Assembly: GCA_020161355.1 (NCBI GenBank)
Contig: JAIUOF010000001.1
Coordinates: 992,001-1,056,000 of the forward strand
From: Bacteroidota bacterium
GTDB taxonomy: Bacteria > Bacteroidota > Bacteroidia > Cytophagales > Spirosomataceae
Length of the DNA stretch: 64,000 nt
Direction: 5' to 3'
Program-made: the position numbers and the translations under genes
The notes under the pieces: generated by a model
Database searches by the model: none
The model's input: only the letters and a program-made list of their open reading frames with translations
What the model was told of the DNA's origin: nothing
Shown: piece after piece, positions 34,906 through 43,956 of the stretch
Numbering within the stretch: position 1 is the first letter of the stretch
Layout: the number at the start of each line of letters is the position of its first letter

Positions 34906-34936
34906 AAAAGCCGTTCCCAAAAAGAACGGCTTTTTT
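34906..34936 (+). terminator. Terminator after the histone H1-like gene
   Basis: Perfect 11-bp stem AAAAGCCGTTC/GAACGGCTTTT with a seven-base loop and T6. The A tract on the other side means it may also serve the convergent maoC-like gene. Confidence 0.9.
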
Positions 34937-34952
34937 AGTGTATGTTCTATTT

Positions 34953-35369
34953 TCAATACAGCCCCTCATTCATAAGCGTTCCTGTCCCTCTTATGGTCAT
35001 TTTACCGGTTTCTTTGTTGATTACCTGAGTGGCAATTTTCGCAATATGCCGGTTGGCATCAATTTCAATAACTTCAAAAACTACTAGATATGGAGTATCT
35101 ACCGTCATAGGTCTTAGGTACTCAGTTTCCTGCTTCATATAAATAGAACCCGGTCCTCCAGGCACTTCCATGCCCAAAAACCTTGTAAAGACACTGCTGC
35201 TCAAATGTCCATGAATAATCGGAACTTTGAATTTGGTCGTAGCCGCATATTCCGGATCAAGATGGATAGGGTTATGGTCTCCGGTCAAATCTGCGAATGC
35301 CTGCACATCGGCCTGAGAAAAACTAAAATCATGTTGAAACTTGGCTCCAAGAGGTATTTTTTCTTTCAT
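34953..35369 (-). CDS. MaoC-like hot-dog enoyl-CoA hydratase
   Basis: A 138-residue single hot-dog domain. The (R)-specific hydratase signature is complete: FADLTGDHNPIHLDPEYAA has the catalytic Asp and His in the Gly-Asp-x-Asn-Pro-x-His frame, followed by IIHGHLSSSVFTRFLG for the hot-dog helix. It should hydrate trans-2-enoyl-CoA or act as a dehydratase in fatty-acid metabolism. A minus-strand -7 box (TATTTTTG) lies 25 bases upstream. The SnoaL-like gene, also leftward, ends 41 bases upstream of it but each has its own promoter box. Confidence 0.88.
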   Translation of the reverse strand: MKEKIPLGAKFQHDFSFSQADVQAFADLTGDHNPIHLDPEYAATTKFKVPIIHGHLSSSVFTRFLGMEVPGGPGSIYMKQETEYLRPMTVDTPYLVVFEVIEIDANRHIAKIATQVINKETGKMTIRGTGTLMNEGLY

Positions 35370-35394
35370 TTCTGGTTTACTTATTATTTTTTCT

Positions 35395-35402
35395 CAAAAA
35401 TA
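35395..35402 (-). promoter_or_regulatory. -7 promoter box of the MaoC-like gene
   Basis: Reads TATTTTTG on the minus strand, 25 bases before the start codon. Confidence 0.5.
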
Positions 35403-35410
35403 GAAAAAAA

Positions 35411-35833
35411 CTAGCTGGTATGGTCACTGACGATCACCCATTTTCCATCAATTTTTTTAAATATTAATGTAAAAAAACCACCCACATCACCTTTCTCAGG
35501 ACGGGTAAGTTGCCATTGACCCAAAACCCAGGCCGATTTTTTGGAAAGAAAATCTACTTCTTTAATGTCGAACTTTAGCTGTCCCATGGTGGCACGATCA
35601 GGATAACTCTTAAGATAGCGATCAAGTGTAGCTTGCCATCCTTTTACAATACCGTTTTTCCCAATAAACTTCAGTTCATCTGATTTCCAGTAGTCTTGCA
35701 TAAAAGTTTCTATATCACCTTTATTCCAGTTTTCCTGTTGCCGGTTCAATACTTCCAGTATTTCAGATTTTTTTTGTGCAAAACCTGAAAAACTCAAAGA
35801 AACGAATAGGATAATTAAAAATACTTTCCCCAT
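35411..35833 (-). CDS. Exported SnoaL/DUF4440-like protein (NTF2 fold)
   Basis: A 140-residue protein with a signal peptide (MGKVFLIILFVSLSFSGFAQ) followed by one NTF2-like domain. The helix ILEVLNRQQENWNKGDIETFMQDYW is the classical start of DUF4440/SnoaL_3 proteins, and the ending FFTLIFKKIDGKWVIVSDHTS is equally typical. Such domains bind small hydrophobic ligands or act as isomerases or cyclases; none of the catalytic sets can be assigned here. It is divergent from the lipid kinase gene. Confidence 0.82.
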   Translation of the reverse strand: MGKVFLIILFVSLSFSGFAQKKSEILEVLNRQQENWNKGDIETFMQDYWKSDELKFIGKNGIVKGWQATLDRYLKSYPDRATMGQLKFDIKEVDFLSKKSAWVLGQWQLTRPEKGDVGGFFTLIFKKIDGKWVIVSDHTS

Positions 35834-35849
35834 TTTTGTATACTTTTTT

Positions 35850-35857
35850 CAAAATTA
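35850..35857 (-). promoter_or_regulatory. -7 promoter box of the SnoaL-like gene
   Basis: Reads TAATTTTG on the minus strand, 16 bases before the ATG, within the 34-base gap to the divergent lipid kinase gene. Confidence 0.55.
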
Positions 35858-35867
35858 TCTTAAAAAA

Positions 35868-36734
35868 TTGACGAATCAAACTTCCATTTTCATCATTAAC
35901 CCGATTGCCGGCTCCAAAAATATTGATTTTGGTAGAGGAATAAGCCACATATTATTAGGATTAAACCTATCCGCTCAAATCGTAAAAACACAATATAAAG
36001 GTCATGCTATTGAAATTGTGGAAGAATTTCTGTCCAGGGGATTCACTCAGTTTATAGCTGTAGGTGGTGATGGAACTGTAAATGAAGTGGCGTCCGCATT
36101 GGTTAACACCAAAGGGAATTTGTCAATAATTCCTGTCGGCTCGGGCAACGGACTAGCCCGAGCAATTGGCATATCCATGGATTGGAAAAAAGCCCTCCAG
36201 CAGGCCATCTATGGCACGAAAAGGTTCATAGATGTAGGTTATATCAATGAAAAGCCCTTTTTCTGTACCTCAGGAATTGGATTTGACGCCCTCTGTGCCT
36301 ATCATTTTGCCCAGGGAAGTCATAAACGCGGGCTGTCTAATTATGTAAAAATTATTCTGCAAACTTACTTTGGATATGCTCCATCCAAGGTTGCTTTCCA
36401 GGGTCAGGATGTGGATTATTTCTCTCTGACTTTTGCCAATGCCAACCAGTTTGGAAACGATGCTTTTATAGCTCCTGATGCTATTTTGGACGATGGAATG
36501 CTCGATTGCTCAATAATTGGCCCTCACCCAAAATGGTACGGTACCATGATGGGATATTTGCTAATGTCGGGTAAAATCAGAACTTCAAAGTATGTGGAAT
36601 ATTACCGTGGAAAGACATTTGAACTTACGGGTCAGTCACGCTGGTTAATTCACATTGACGGAGAGTCTGTGGAGCTTGAGTCAGACAAAATTTCAGTTTC
36701 GATTCGTGAAAAAGCACTGGGGTTGATGATTTAA
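35868..36734 (+). CDS. Diacylglycerol kinase-family lipid kinase
   Basis: A 288-residue member of the YegS/DgkB lipid kinase family that phosphorylates diacylglycerol or a related lipid. The start is a TTG codon (TNQTSIFIINPIAGSKN), needed because the family begins right at this beta strand and no ATG is close. The catalytic domain has FIAVGGDGTVNEVASAL with the Gly-Gly-Asp-Gly-Thr nucleotide loop, and IIPVGSGNGLARAIGI. The second domain has DVGYINEKPFFCTSGIGFDA and ends with IHIDGESVELESDKISVSI. Its short gap to sui1 downstream (44 bases) allows co-transcription. Confidence 0.88.
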   Translation: MTNQTSIFIINPIAGSKNIDFGRGISHILLGLNLSAQIVKTQYKGHAIEIVEEFLSRGFTQFIAVGGDGTVNEVASALVNTKGNLSIIPVGSGNGLARAIGISMDWKKALQQAIYGTKRFIDVGYINEKPFFCTSGIGFDALCAYHFAQGSHKRGLSNYVKIILQTYFGYAPSKVAFQGQDVDYFSLTFANANQFGNDAFIAPDAILDDGMLDCSIIGPHPKWYGTMMGYLLMSGKIRTSKYVEYYRGKTFELTGQSRWLIHIDGESVELESDKISVSIREKALGLMI

Positions 36735-36778
36735 TTTTATGAAAAAAAATATTTTACTGAATTTCAGATATTTAAAGT

Positions 36779-37108
36779 ATGAAAAATAATAAAGGAGGGA
36801 TCGTTTTTTCTACCAATCCTGACTACCAATATCAGGAAGAAAATAATGAATTTGAAACTTTGCCAAATGCTCAGCAGAACTTCAAGATTTGGCTGGACAG
36901 AAAAGGTGGCGGCAAAGTGGTGAGCAGGATTTCTGGTTTTATTGGTACAGATGACGATTTGAATACGCTGAAGAAAAAAATTCAAAATCTTTGTGGATCA
37001 GGTGGTTCTGCAAAAGATGAAGAGATTATGATTCAGGGTGATCACAGGGATAAAATATTGGCATTTTTGATCAAAGAAGGCTATAAAGCCAAAAAAGCGG
37101 GAGGTTGA
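36779..37108 (+). CDS. SUI1/eIF1-like translation factor (YciH type)
   Basis: A 109-residue protein of the SUI1 family, the bacterial relative of eukaryotic eIF1, which checks start-codon choice. The conserved core is [20 protein letters not shown], followed by [31 protein letters not shown] and the final [21 protein letters not shown], with the Gly-Gly-Ser and Gln-Gly-Asp landmarks of the family. The N-terminal 40 residues are unstructured and acidic. The stop codon lies inside a terminator hairpin. Confidence 0.92.
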   Translation: MKNNKGGIVFSTNPDYQYQEENNEFETLPNAQQNFKIWLDRKGGGKVVSRISGFIGTDDDLNTLKKKIQNLCGSGGSAKDEEIMIQGDHRDKILAFLIKEGYKAKKAGG

Positions 37109-37120
37109 CCTTCCGCTTTC
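37094..37120 (+). terminator. Terminator overlapping the sui1 stop codon
   Basis: AAAGCGG-GAGG pairs with CCT-TCCGCTTT; the loop contains the TGA stop codon. A T-rich stretch follows. Ribosomes finishing the gene would cover the hairpin. Confidence 0.55.
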
Positions 37121-37140
37121 TTGTTTATAAAATTTGGCTA

Positions 37141-38640
37141 CTATTCAATTCCACCCATCCACTTTTTGATAGGCTTAGCAAATAGCAACAGCACCAATCC
37201 CGAAACTATACCAATAACAAATACCTGATTAAACAAGGAAGGCATTTGCTGCAAATTTCCTTCGGTAAATCCACCTGCAAAAATACCGGCTATGAGGTTA
37301 CCCAATGAAGCACCCACAAACCAGATACCCATAAACTGACTCACATATTGTCTTGGAGCAAGTTTGGTATAAGAACTCAAGCCTACAGGGCTGATTGAAA
37401 GCTCACCGATAGTATGCAATACATAAGTTACAGAAAGGAAAATAAAAGATGCTTTCACACCGGTAACGGCTATATTGGCACCTAAAACCATCACGTAGAA
37501 TCCAACACCCATTAGGATCAAACCGATTGCGAATTTTACAGGAGTGGAAGGGTTCATGTTTCGTTTTTCAAGAAATGCCCAAAGGCTGTTTACCAATGGA
37601 GCCAACATCACGATAAATGCTGCATTGAAAAACTGAAACCATGATGAAGGCATTTCCCAGCCAAAAAATGTTCTTTCAGTATGTCTGGAAGCAAAAATCT
37701 GGAAAGAAGTAGCAGCCTGCTCAAATCCGGACCAAAATATAGAAACTGCAAAAAATAAAACCCCTAAAACCGCAACTCTTTTCTTTTCAACGGTATTCAG
37801 ACCTCCACCGAGTAAAATAAAAAGAAAATAAGCGACTGTAATTGAAACTATGATAATTCCTGCTGCATTGGCTAATCCCTGGGCATTGGAAAAATCAATT
37901 TTGCCGGTAAAATGTAACACTGCATAAAACACCACTAATAATCCCACAATCGTATATAATACATTTTTGTTGATTGGAGGATGAGCTATAGCATGGGTAT
38001 CTGAAACCTTTGCTTTGGCTGATGGTTCATCACCAATTCCTTTTAGATAAGTCCTACCCATAAAAATAAAGGTGATTAGTCCTAAAAGCATAGCAATAGA
38101 AGCCGTTGCAAAACCCAGGTGCCAGTTTACTTTTTCGCCAATATAGCCAACCATAGCAATTCCTAAAGTGGAACCCACGTTGATTCCCATGTAGAAAATA
38201 GAAAATGCTTCGTCTCTTTTTCTTCCGCCTTCAGGGTAAAGTTCACCTACAATGGTACTAATATTGGCTTTTAACAAACCTGTACCAAGGGCAACTGCTA
38301 CCAGACCGATATAAAATGTAGAGGGACTACTCGAAATAGCCAAAATAGCGTAACCCAGTGTAATCAATCCTCCTCCATAAATTATTGATTTTTTCTGACC
38401 CAAAATATTGTCTGCAATCCAACCACCTGGTAATGTAAGCAGATAAACTGAAGCCACATAAAGAGCATAAATAGAGGTTCCTTCAGCTTCTGGCAAACCC
38501 ATAGCTCCCCGGGCAGTAGGACTTATTAAAAACAACAACAAAATGGCACGCATCCCGTAATAGCCAAAACGCTCCCACATTTCGGTTAAAAACAATACAA
38601 AAAGCCCTCTTGGATGGCCAAAAAATGATTTATCTTGCAT
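37141..38640 (-). CDS. POT/PTR family proton-dependent oligopeptide transporter
   Basis: A 499-residue MFS-type inner-membrane transporter for di- and tripeptides driven by protons. The family motif ExxERF is present near the N-terminus (TEMWERFGYYGMRAILL), and the second POT motif region ALGTGLLKANISTIVGELYPEGGRKRDEAFSIFY is intact. About fourteen membrane segments are seen, with a charged loop near residues 205-220. In Bacteroidota these transporters take up peptides released by secreted proteases. Monocistronic; a terminator for the upstream ABC genes lies between. Confidence 0.92.
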   Translation of the reverse strand: MQDKSFFGHPRGLFVLFLTEMWERFGYYGMRAILLLFLISPTARGAMGLPEAEGTSIYALYVASVYLLTLPGGWIADNILGQKKSIIYGGGLITLGYAILAISSSPSTFYIGLVAVALGTGLLKANISTIVGELYPEGGRKRDEAFSIFYMGINVGSTLGIAMVGYIGEKVNWHLGFATASIAMLLGLITFIFMGRTYLKGIGDEPSAKAKVSDTHAIAHPPINKNVLYTIVGLLVVFYAVLHFTGKIDFSNAQGLANAAGIIIVSITVAYFLFILLGGGLNTVEKKRVAVLGVLFFAVSIFWSGFEQAATSFQIFASRHTERTFFGWEMPSSWFQFFNAAFIVMLAPLVNSLWAFLEKRNMNPSTPVKFAIGLILMGVGFYVMVLGANIAVTGVKASFIFLSVTYVLHTIGELSISPVGLSSYTKLAPRQYVSQFMGIWFVGASLGNLIAGIFAGGFTEGNLQQMPSLFNQVFVIGIVSGLVLLLFAKPIKKWMGGIE

Positions 38641-38745
38641 TTTCTTATTTATTTGGTTTATTAAATATAGTTTGTAAAAGGTTAATTCTAATGTCTGAAA
38701 TCAAACTTACAAATGAAAAGACAAACCACCAAAATACTAAATAAC

Positions 38746-38780
38746 AAAAAAGGAGAATAGTCAGCTATTCTCCTTTTTTT
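38746..38780 (-). terminator. Terminator of the ABC exporter operon
   Basis: Stem AGGAGAATAG/CTATTCTCCT with a TCAG tetraloop, flanked by A runs on one side and T runs on the other, 20 bases after the permease stop on the minus strand. Confidence 0.9.
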
Positions 38781-38799
38781 AATCCTAAACTTTACTCTT

Positions 38800-40149
38800 T
38801 TATCCTTTATAAAAAAGCCATTTACCCAACTCTTTCCAGGTTACTTTTTTACCATACATTAAAATTCCTACCCTGTAAATTCTGGCTGCTAACCAGGTGG
38901 TAAACACAAAGCCTCCAATCAATAGAATAACAGAAATTATTATCTGCCAAACGGGTACTCCAAATGGAATACGTACCATCATTATGATTGGAGAAGTAAA
39001 TGGAATCATGGATGTCCAGATTGCCAGATTACTGTTGGGGTCACGAATTACAAACTGAGCCATCATAAAAGCTGCAATTATGGGTATCGTGATGGGCATC
39101 ATAAATTGCTGGGTATCAGTATCGCTGTCAACAGCCGCACCAACTGCCCCAAATAATGCACTGTATAACAAATAACCTCCTAAAAAGTAAAAAAGGAATG
39201 AAATTATGATGGTTGCCACAGGTAAAGTGTCAAGGGCATTCATCACCTCTGACATCCCTCCGGCAGCATTTACTCCCGGGCTCATTTTCATATTCTTTTT
39301 AGCCATTTCCTGGGCTTCAGGAGGTAAATTGGCCATTTGAGCCTGAGATATAGCATTTTGCGAAGCCATCAATTTTTCGCTGGCCACTTTTCCTCCAAAA
39401 AATATTACGCCTGAAGAAAGTACAATCCATAAACCAAATTGCGTCAACCCCACCAACGCTACACCAACTATTTTCCCGATAAGCAATTGAAAAGGCTTTA
39501 CTGATGATATAATCACCTCCACAATCCTGCTGGTTTTCTCTTCCGTGATACCTCTCATCACCTGTGCTCCATAAATAAACACTGCTAAATAGATTAAAAA
39601 GGCACTGATACCACCCACAATTGATGCAGCAGCAGCACTGCTTTTCTTTTCAGAACCCTCCGACAGGCTGAGTGTTTCCGACTTCACATTCATTTTAGCA
39701 CTTTCCAAAACACTCTTGGTGATGCCAGCTTCTGTCAGTTTTATGGTCTCAATTTCTTTCTCAATAGCACCTTCCACTTTATTCTGAAGCTCAAGACTTA
39801 CTCCTTTTTGAGCAAAAATCTTCACTCCTGCTCCCTCAGACATAATGTTCTCAGGGATAATCACCAGGGCGTCTTTTTTATCCTTTCCAAGTTGAGATTT
39901 GAGTTTATCGACATTATCTTCCGAAAAATTAAATACAAATTCTTCCGAAGATTTGAATTTCCCTTTGAAAAGACCACTTTCATCTTTAACCAATATTTGT
40001 TTTTGATCAATTGAAGAAATTGCCGCAAAAATTACCACCGCATACATGGCTCCAATCAATAAAGGGCCAAGTATGGTCATAATAATAAAAGATTTTTTCC
40101 TTACTCTTGCCAGATACTCTCTTTGGATTATCAGTAATATATTTTTCAT
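38800..40149 (-). CDS. ABC-2 type exporter permease (NatB-like)
   Basis: A 449-residue permease with one N-terminal membrane helix (SFIIMTILGPLLIGAMYAVVIF), an extracytoplasmic domain of about 150 residues rich in Lys/Glu (a NatB/CcmB-like large loop), and five or six C-terminal membrane helices from about residue 180, including ASIVGGISAFLIYLAVFIYGAQVM. The loop GITEEKTSRIVEVIISSVKPF is typical of ABC-2 exporters. It starts nine bases after the ATPase gene, so the two form one transporter. By family it could export sodium or a drug; the substrate is not determined. Confidence 0.87.
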   Translation of the reverse strand: MKNILLIIQREYLARVRKKSFIIMTILGPLLIGAMYAVVIFAAISSIDQKQILVKDESGLFKGKFKSSEEFVFNFSEDNVDKLKSQLGKDKKDALVIIPENIMSEGAGVKIFAQKGVSLELQNKVEGAIEKEIETIKLTEAGITKSVLESAKMNVKSETLSLSEGSEKKSSAAAASIVGGISAFLIYLAVFIYGAQVMRGITEEKTSRIVEVIISSVKPFQLLIGKIVGVALVGLTQFGLWIVLSSGVIFFGGKVASEKLMASQNAISQAQMANLPPEAQEMAKKNMKMSPGVNAAGGMSEVMNALDTLPVATIIISFLFYFLGGYLLYSALFGAVGAAVDSDTDTQQFMMPITIPIIAAFMMAQFVIRDPNSNLAIWTSMIPFTSPIIMMVRIPFGVPVWQIIISVILLIGGFVFTTWLAARIYRVGILMYGKKVTWKELGKWLFYKG

Positions 40150-40158
40150 AACAGGGTT

Positions 40159-41073
40159 TTAGTTTGATTGATTAACAGCTTTAATAAACACATCATTCAT
40201 AGACGCAACATCTTCTTTAAATAACTTAATTTCAACCTGTTGCATCAATTCTGACAAAATTTGATTTCCTTGTACGCCACTGACAGCTTTGATAACCGCC
40301 AACTGGTTGCCGTCTGAGGTAGTGCTTACATTTTGAATAGCATAAGAATTACCGTCTTTCAGAGCACCTTTTTCAAATTCGACTGTAAAAGTATTGCTCT
40401 TGTATTGTTGTTTGATATCACTTTTTCTTCCCTCCAAAACTTTCTTTGAGTTATTAATGAGTGCAATGTAGTCGCAAAGCTCTTCTACAGATTCCATTCG
40501 GTGGGTAGAAAAAATTATCGTAGAACCCTTTTCCTTAAGTTCCAGTATTTCATCTTTTATCAAAGTAGCATTGATTGGATCAAAGCCCGAAAATGGCTCA
40601 TCGAGGATTATTAGTTTAGGCTCATGTAAAACAGTTGCCACAAACTGGATTTTTTGTTGCATACCTTTGGAAAGATCCTCGATATGCTTATCCCACCAGG
40701 TTTTGATGTCAAACTTTATAAACCACTCTTTCAGCTTTTCCATTGCCTGATCTTTATTCAGGCCTTTTAGTCTTGCGAGATAAAGGAGGTGCTCCCCGAC
40801 TTTCATTTTTTTGTAAAGACCCCTTTCTTCAGGCAGGTAACCAATTTCGTAGATATTATGTTCGTTTAACGGCTTTCCGTCAAAAAGAATATCCCCTGCA
40901 TCTGGTGCAGTAATCTGATTCACGATTCTGATCAATGAGGTCTTTCCGGCACCATTGGGGCCAAGTAATCCGTAAATAACGCCTTTGGGGACAGACAGAC
41001 TAACCTCACTTAAAGCCGTATGATTAGCATAATTTTTTACAACATTTCTTACCTCTAGTATATTTTCAGACAT
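40159..41073 (-). CDS. ABC transporter ATP-binding protein (NatA-like)
   Basis: A 304-residue ATPase. Walker A GPNGAGKTSLI near residue 40, Q-loop region GYLPEERGLYKKM, signature LSKGMQQKIQFVATV, Walker B LIILDEPFSGFDP, and switch His in IIFSTHRMESVEELC. The C-terminal 80 residues form the extra domain often found on ABC-2 exporter ATPases. The frame is open to an ATG at 41103, but the -7 box at 41092-41099 lies downstream of that codon, so the ATG at 41073 (MSENILEVRNVV) is the start. Upstream partner of the permease gene. Confidence 0.9.
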   Translation of the reverse strand: MSENILEVRNVVKNYANHTALSEVSLSVPKGVIYGLLGPNGAGKTSLIRIVNQITAPDAGDILFDGKPLNEHNIYEIGYLPEERGLYKKMKVGEHLLYLARLKGLNKDQAMEKLKEWFIKFDIKTWWDKHIEDLSKGMQQKIQFVATVLHEPKLIILDEPFSGFDPINATLIKDEILELKEKGSTIIFSTHRMESVEELCDYIALINNSKKVLEGRKSDIKQQYKSNTFTVEFEKGALKDGNSYAIQNVSTTSDGNQLAVIKAVSGVQGNQILSELMQQVEIKLFKEDVASMNDVFIKAVNQSN

Positions 41074-41091
41074 ATTGAAAAGTTTTTTTGC

Positions 41092-41099
41092 CAAAAATA
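41092..41099 (-). promoter_or_regulatory. -7 promoter box of the ABC exporter operon
   Basis: Reads TATTTTTG on the minus strand; it lies 18 bases before the ATG at 41073 and overlaps the alternative ATG region, which supports the shorter ATPase. Confidence 0.6.
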
Positions 41100-41273
41100 C
41101 CAATCATTGTTCAATTCTCATGCTAAAATATTTGAAAGGATAATATTTGAGGTAAAAGGAAATAACATTTTTTGAAGCTTAAAATATAATAAATGAAAGA
41201 CAGCACAGTATACTTTTTCTAATAGAAAGAGCTTTTTTTTGAATCAGAAAAATAAATAATTGAAATAGTAGTT

Positions 41274-41281
41274 TAAATTTG
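41274..41281 (+). promoter_or_regulatory. -7 promoter box of the PBP1a gene
   Basis: TAAATTTG fits TANNTTTG and ends 30 bases before the ATG. Confidence 0.55.
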
Positions 41282-41311
41282 CGAAAAGGGTTTGAAGTAT
41301 AAATCTATAAA

Positions 41312-43888
41312 ATGGAATTATTTAACAAGGCAAAAGCGTATTACACCTTAATTATCAATTTTATTGCTTTACAATTTTCGGGATTGGGCAATTTTATTGC
41401 ATGGATATTAATAAAAGTTTTAGGAAGAGAAAAATTTGAATCCATAGGCAACACTATTTCCGCAAATTACATAAAAGTAAAAATTTTTCTTTTCAGCCAT
41501 CTTGATCACAGTGGTGAAAACTTCAAATTAATTAAAAATATTTACAAATGGTTTTACCGAATAGGCCTGGGTACGCTTATTTATATATTTTTGATAAACA
41601 CCAATTTCCTCTGGTTGACGGGTGGTATGCCCAGCATTGAGCAACTTCAAAATCCAAAATTATCTCAAGCCTCTACGATTTACTCTGCTGATGGTGTGGA
41701 AATGGGAAAATTTTTCACTGAAAACCGTCAACCTGTCGATAGTGCAGCGATATCGCCCTGGGTTTTTAAAGCATTGATAGCTACGGAAGACAAAAGGTTT
41801 AATGAACACTCAGGTATTGACCTCAGAAGAATGGCAGGAGTTGTGGCCGGTATTTTAACCGGAAACGCAGATGCCGGAGGGGGTAGCACGATATCTCAGC
41901 AATTGGCCAAAAACCTTTACAATACCCGCAAAAAAGAAATGCGGGGCTTATTGTATTACATCCCTTTTGTGAGAACAATAGTATATAAAACCAAAGAATG
42001 GCTAACGGCAATTCAGCTGGAAAAAAGGTTTACAAAAGGGGAGATTGCGACCTTGTATCTCAACACGGTTGATTATGGGAATAATACCTTCGGTATAAAA
42101 ACTGCCTCAAAAACTTATTTTAATAAGACTCCCGACAAACTTACCGTTTCTGAATCTGCTGTTTTAGTTGGCTTACAAAAAGCAACCACCTATTACAATC
42201 CAATACGGAATCCAAAAAACTCCAAAAAACGAAGAAATACAGTATTGCAAAGACTGGTTCAAAACGGAGATTTGGATACAAAATTGGCAGAAAAACTTCA
42301 GGAAGAAGATATCAAACTCGATATCAACATGGAAGATGCCGAAGATGGCCAGGGTAACTATCTGAAAGTCGCTCTTTCAAGACAAATTGAAAACTGGGCC
42401 AAAAAGAACGAAATCGATCTGGACCTTTACCGCGACGGTTTGAAAATCTATACCACCATAGATTCACGCATGCAGGATCATGCAGAGCGTGCTATGAGGC
42501 AACATATGAAAATGCTACAGAGGGAATTTAACAATCATTGGAAAGATAAAAATCCATGGACCTACGAAAACGGTGATGAGATTCCTGGTTTTATTGATAC
42601 TGTGGCCAAAAGAACCAATTTTTACCGAAAACTTAATGACAAATATGATGGCAACAAAGATTCGATTAATAAGTATATGAATCTTCCGGTGCCTATGAAT
42701 GTGTTTAGCTGGGAAGGTGACAAAAAAATGATGATGAGCCACATGGATTCCATCAGGTATTATAAAAAATATCTGCAGGCTGGCATGATGGCATTTGATC
42801 CATATTCAGGATTCATTAAAGCCTGGGTTGGGGGCATTGATTTCAACCATTTCAAATATGATCATGTAAAACAAGGAAAACGTCAGCCAGGCTCAGCCTT
42901 CAAACCTATAGTCTATACCGCAGCCATTGACGGCCCACTCAACCTCTCACCATGTGACCGTAGAAAAGACGAAGAAGTGATTCTAAAATGGAGAGAAAAT
43001 GGTCAGGATAAAGAATGGAAACCCAAAAATGCAAACGGTAGGTTTTCAAATAGCAACATGACACTTAGATCAGCCATTGCCCGCTCTGTTAACTCGGTTT
43101 CGGTGCAGTTGGTTGAGGAGATGAAAGCTAAGACTGTGGTAGATTATGCCCAAAAAATGGGAATTACAAGTAAAATGGATCAAGTGGCTTCATTGGCTCT
43201 GGGTAGCTCCGACGTTTCACTTTATGAGCTTGCGGCTGCCTATGGAATATTTCTAAATGAGGGTATCTATCGTGAGCCCATTTTTGTATATAAAATTGAA
43301 GACAAAACAGGAAAGGTACTATTTGAGTTTGAAGCCAAAACTCATGAGGCTATCAGACCTGAATCAGCGTATCTGATGCAATATATGCTCAGGGGCAATG
43401 TAGAAGAACCCGGTGGTACAGGCCGAAGCATGTATAATTATTCGGAATTGTTCAGAAACGGTGGACAAGTTGCCGGAAAAACAGGAACTACTTCCAATAA
43501 TTCCGATGCCTGGTATGTAGGATTTACTAAAGACCTGGTTGCAGGGGTATGGGTAGGTGGAGATGACCGCTCTATCCACTTCAGAGGCGGGCTAGGCGAA
43601 GGGAGCCGGTCGGCACTCCCTATTTTCGGGCAATTTATGGATGCCGTTTACCGTGATAAAGCCCTGGGGTATAGTCCCGGGCCATTCCCTAAGCCTACTA
43701 TGAAAATCGAAAAAGATTATTTGAGTTGCTTTAATATTGCTGCACCTCCCAGTGATTCCACTGCCATTGGAGAGTTTACTCAGGCAGAGCTTGATTCTAT
43801 TGAAAGATACCGCAATAGGTTCAATGACAGCACAATATCACTGGATCGAATCAAAATCAGACGACCTGGCGGGGATAGTTTGAAATAA
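41312..43888 (+). CDS. Bifunctional penicillin-binding protein 1A
   Basis: An 858-residue class A PBP that polymerises glycan strands and cross-links them. An N-terminal membrane helix lies after about 80 cytoplasmic residues (IGLGTLIYIFLINTNFLWL). The GT51 domain has ATEDKRFNEHSGIDLRR with the catalytic Glu and GGGSTISQQLAKNLY; the transpeptidase has the SxxK motif in RQPGSAFKPIVYTAAI, SxN in RSVNSVSVQLVEEM and KTG in AGKTGTTSNNSDAWYVG. A 130-residue linker domain lies between. The C-terminal 70 residues are Pro/charge rich. Monocistronic, with its own promoter. Confidence 0.93.
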   Translation: MELFNKAKAYYTLIINFIALQFSGLGNFIAWILIKVLGREKFESIGNTISANYIKVKIFLFSHLDHSGENFKLIKNIYKWFYRIGLGTLIYIFLINTNFLWLTGGMPSIEQLQNPKLSQASTIYSADGVEMGKFFTENRQPVDSAAISPWVFKALIATEDKRFNEHSGIDLRRMAGVVAGILTGNADAGGGSTISQQLAKNLYNTRKKEMRGLLYYIPFVRTIVYKTKEWLTAIQLEKRFTKGEIATLYLNTVDYGNNTFGIKTASKTYFNKTPDKLTVSESAVLVGLQKATTYYNPIRNPKNSKKRRNTVLQRLVQNGDLDTKLAEKLQEEDIKLDINMEDAEDGQGNYLKVALSRQIENWAKKNEIDLDLYRDGLKIYTTIDSRMQDHAERAMRQHMKMLQREFNNHWKDKNPWTYENGDEIPGFIDTVAKRTNFYRKLNDKYDGNKDSINKYMNLPVPMNVFSWEGDKKMMMSHMDSIRYYKKYLQAGMMAFDPYSGFIKAWVGGIDFNHFKYDHVKQGKRQPGSAFKPIVYTAAIDGPLNLSPCDRRKDEEVILKWRENGQDKEWKPKNANGRFSNSNMTLRSAIARSVNSVSVQLVEEMKAKTVVDYAQKMGITSKMDQVASLALGSSDVSLYELAAAYGIFLNEGIYREPIFVYKIEDKTGKVLFEFEAKTHEAIRPESAYLMQYMLRGNVEEPGGTGRSMYNYSELFRNGGQVAGKTGTTSNNSDAWYVGFTKDLVAGVWVGGDDRSIHFRGGLGEGSRSALPIFGQFMDAVYRDKALGYSPGPFPKPTMKIEKDYLSCFNIAAPPSDSTAIGEFTQAELDSIERYRNRFNDSTISLDRIKIRRPGGDSLK

Positions 43889-43956
43889 AAATTCTAAAAA
43901 GTTTTCATTATTTCTCAAAGAAATATGATATTTGTCATAACAATTTATAACCATTA

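Noticed and set aside
36736..36786. 16-codon frame MKKNILL... before the SUI1 gene
   Set aside because: Overlaps the sui1 start, has no homology and is too short to support.
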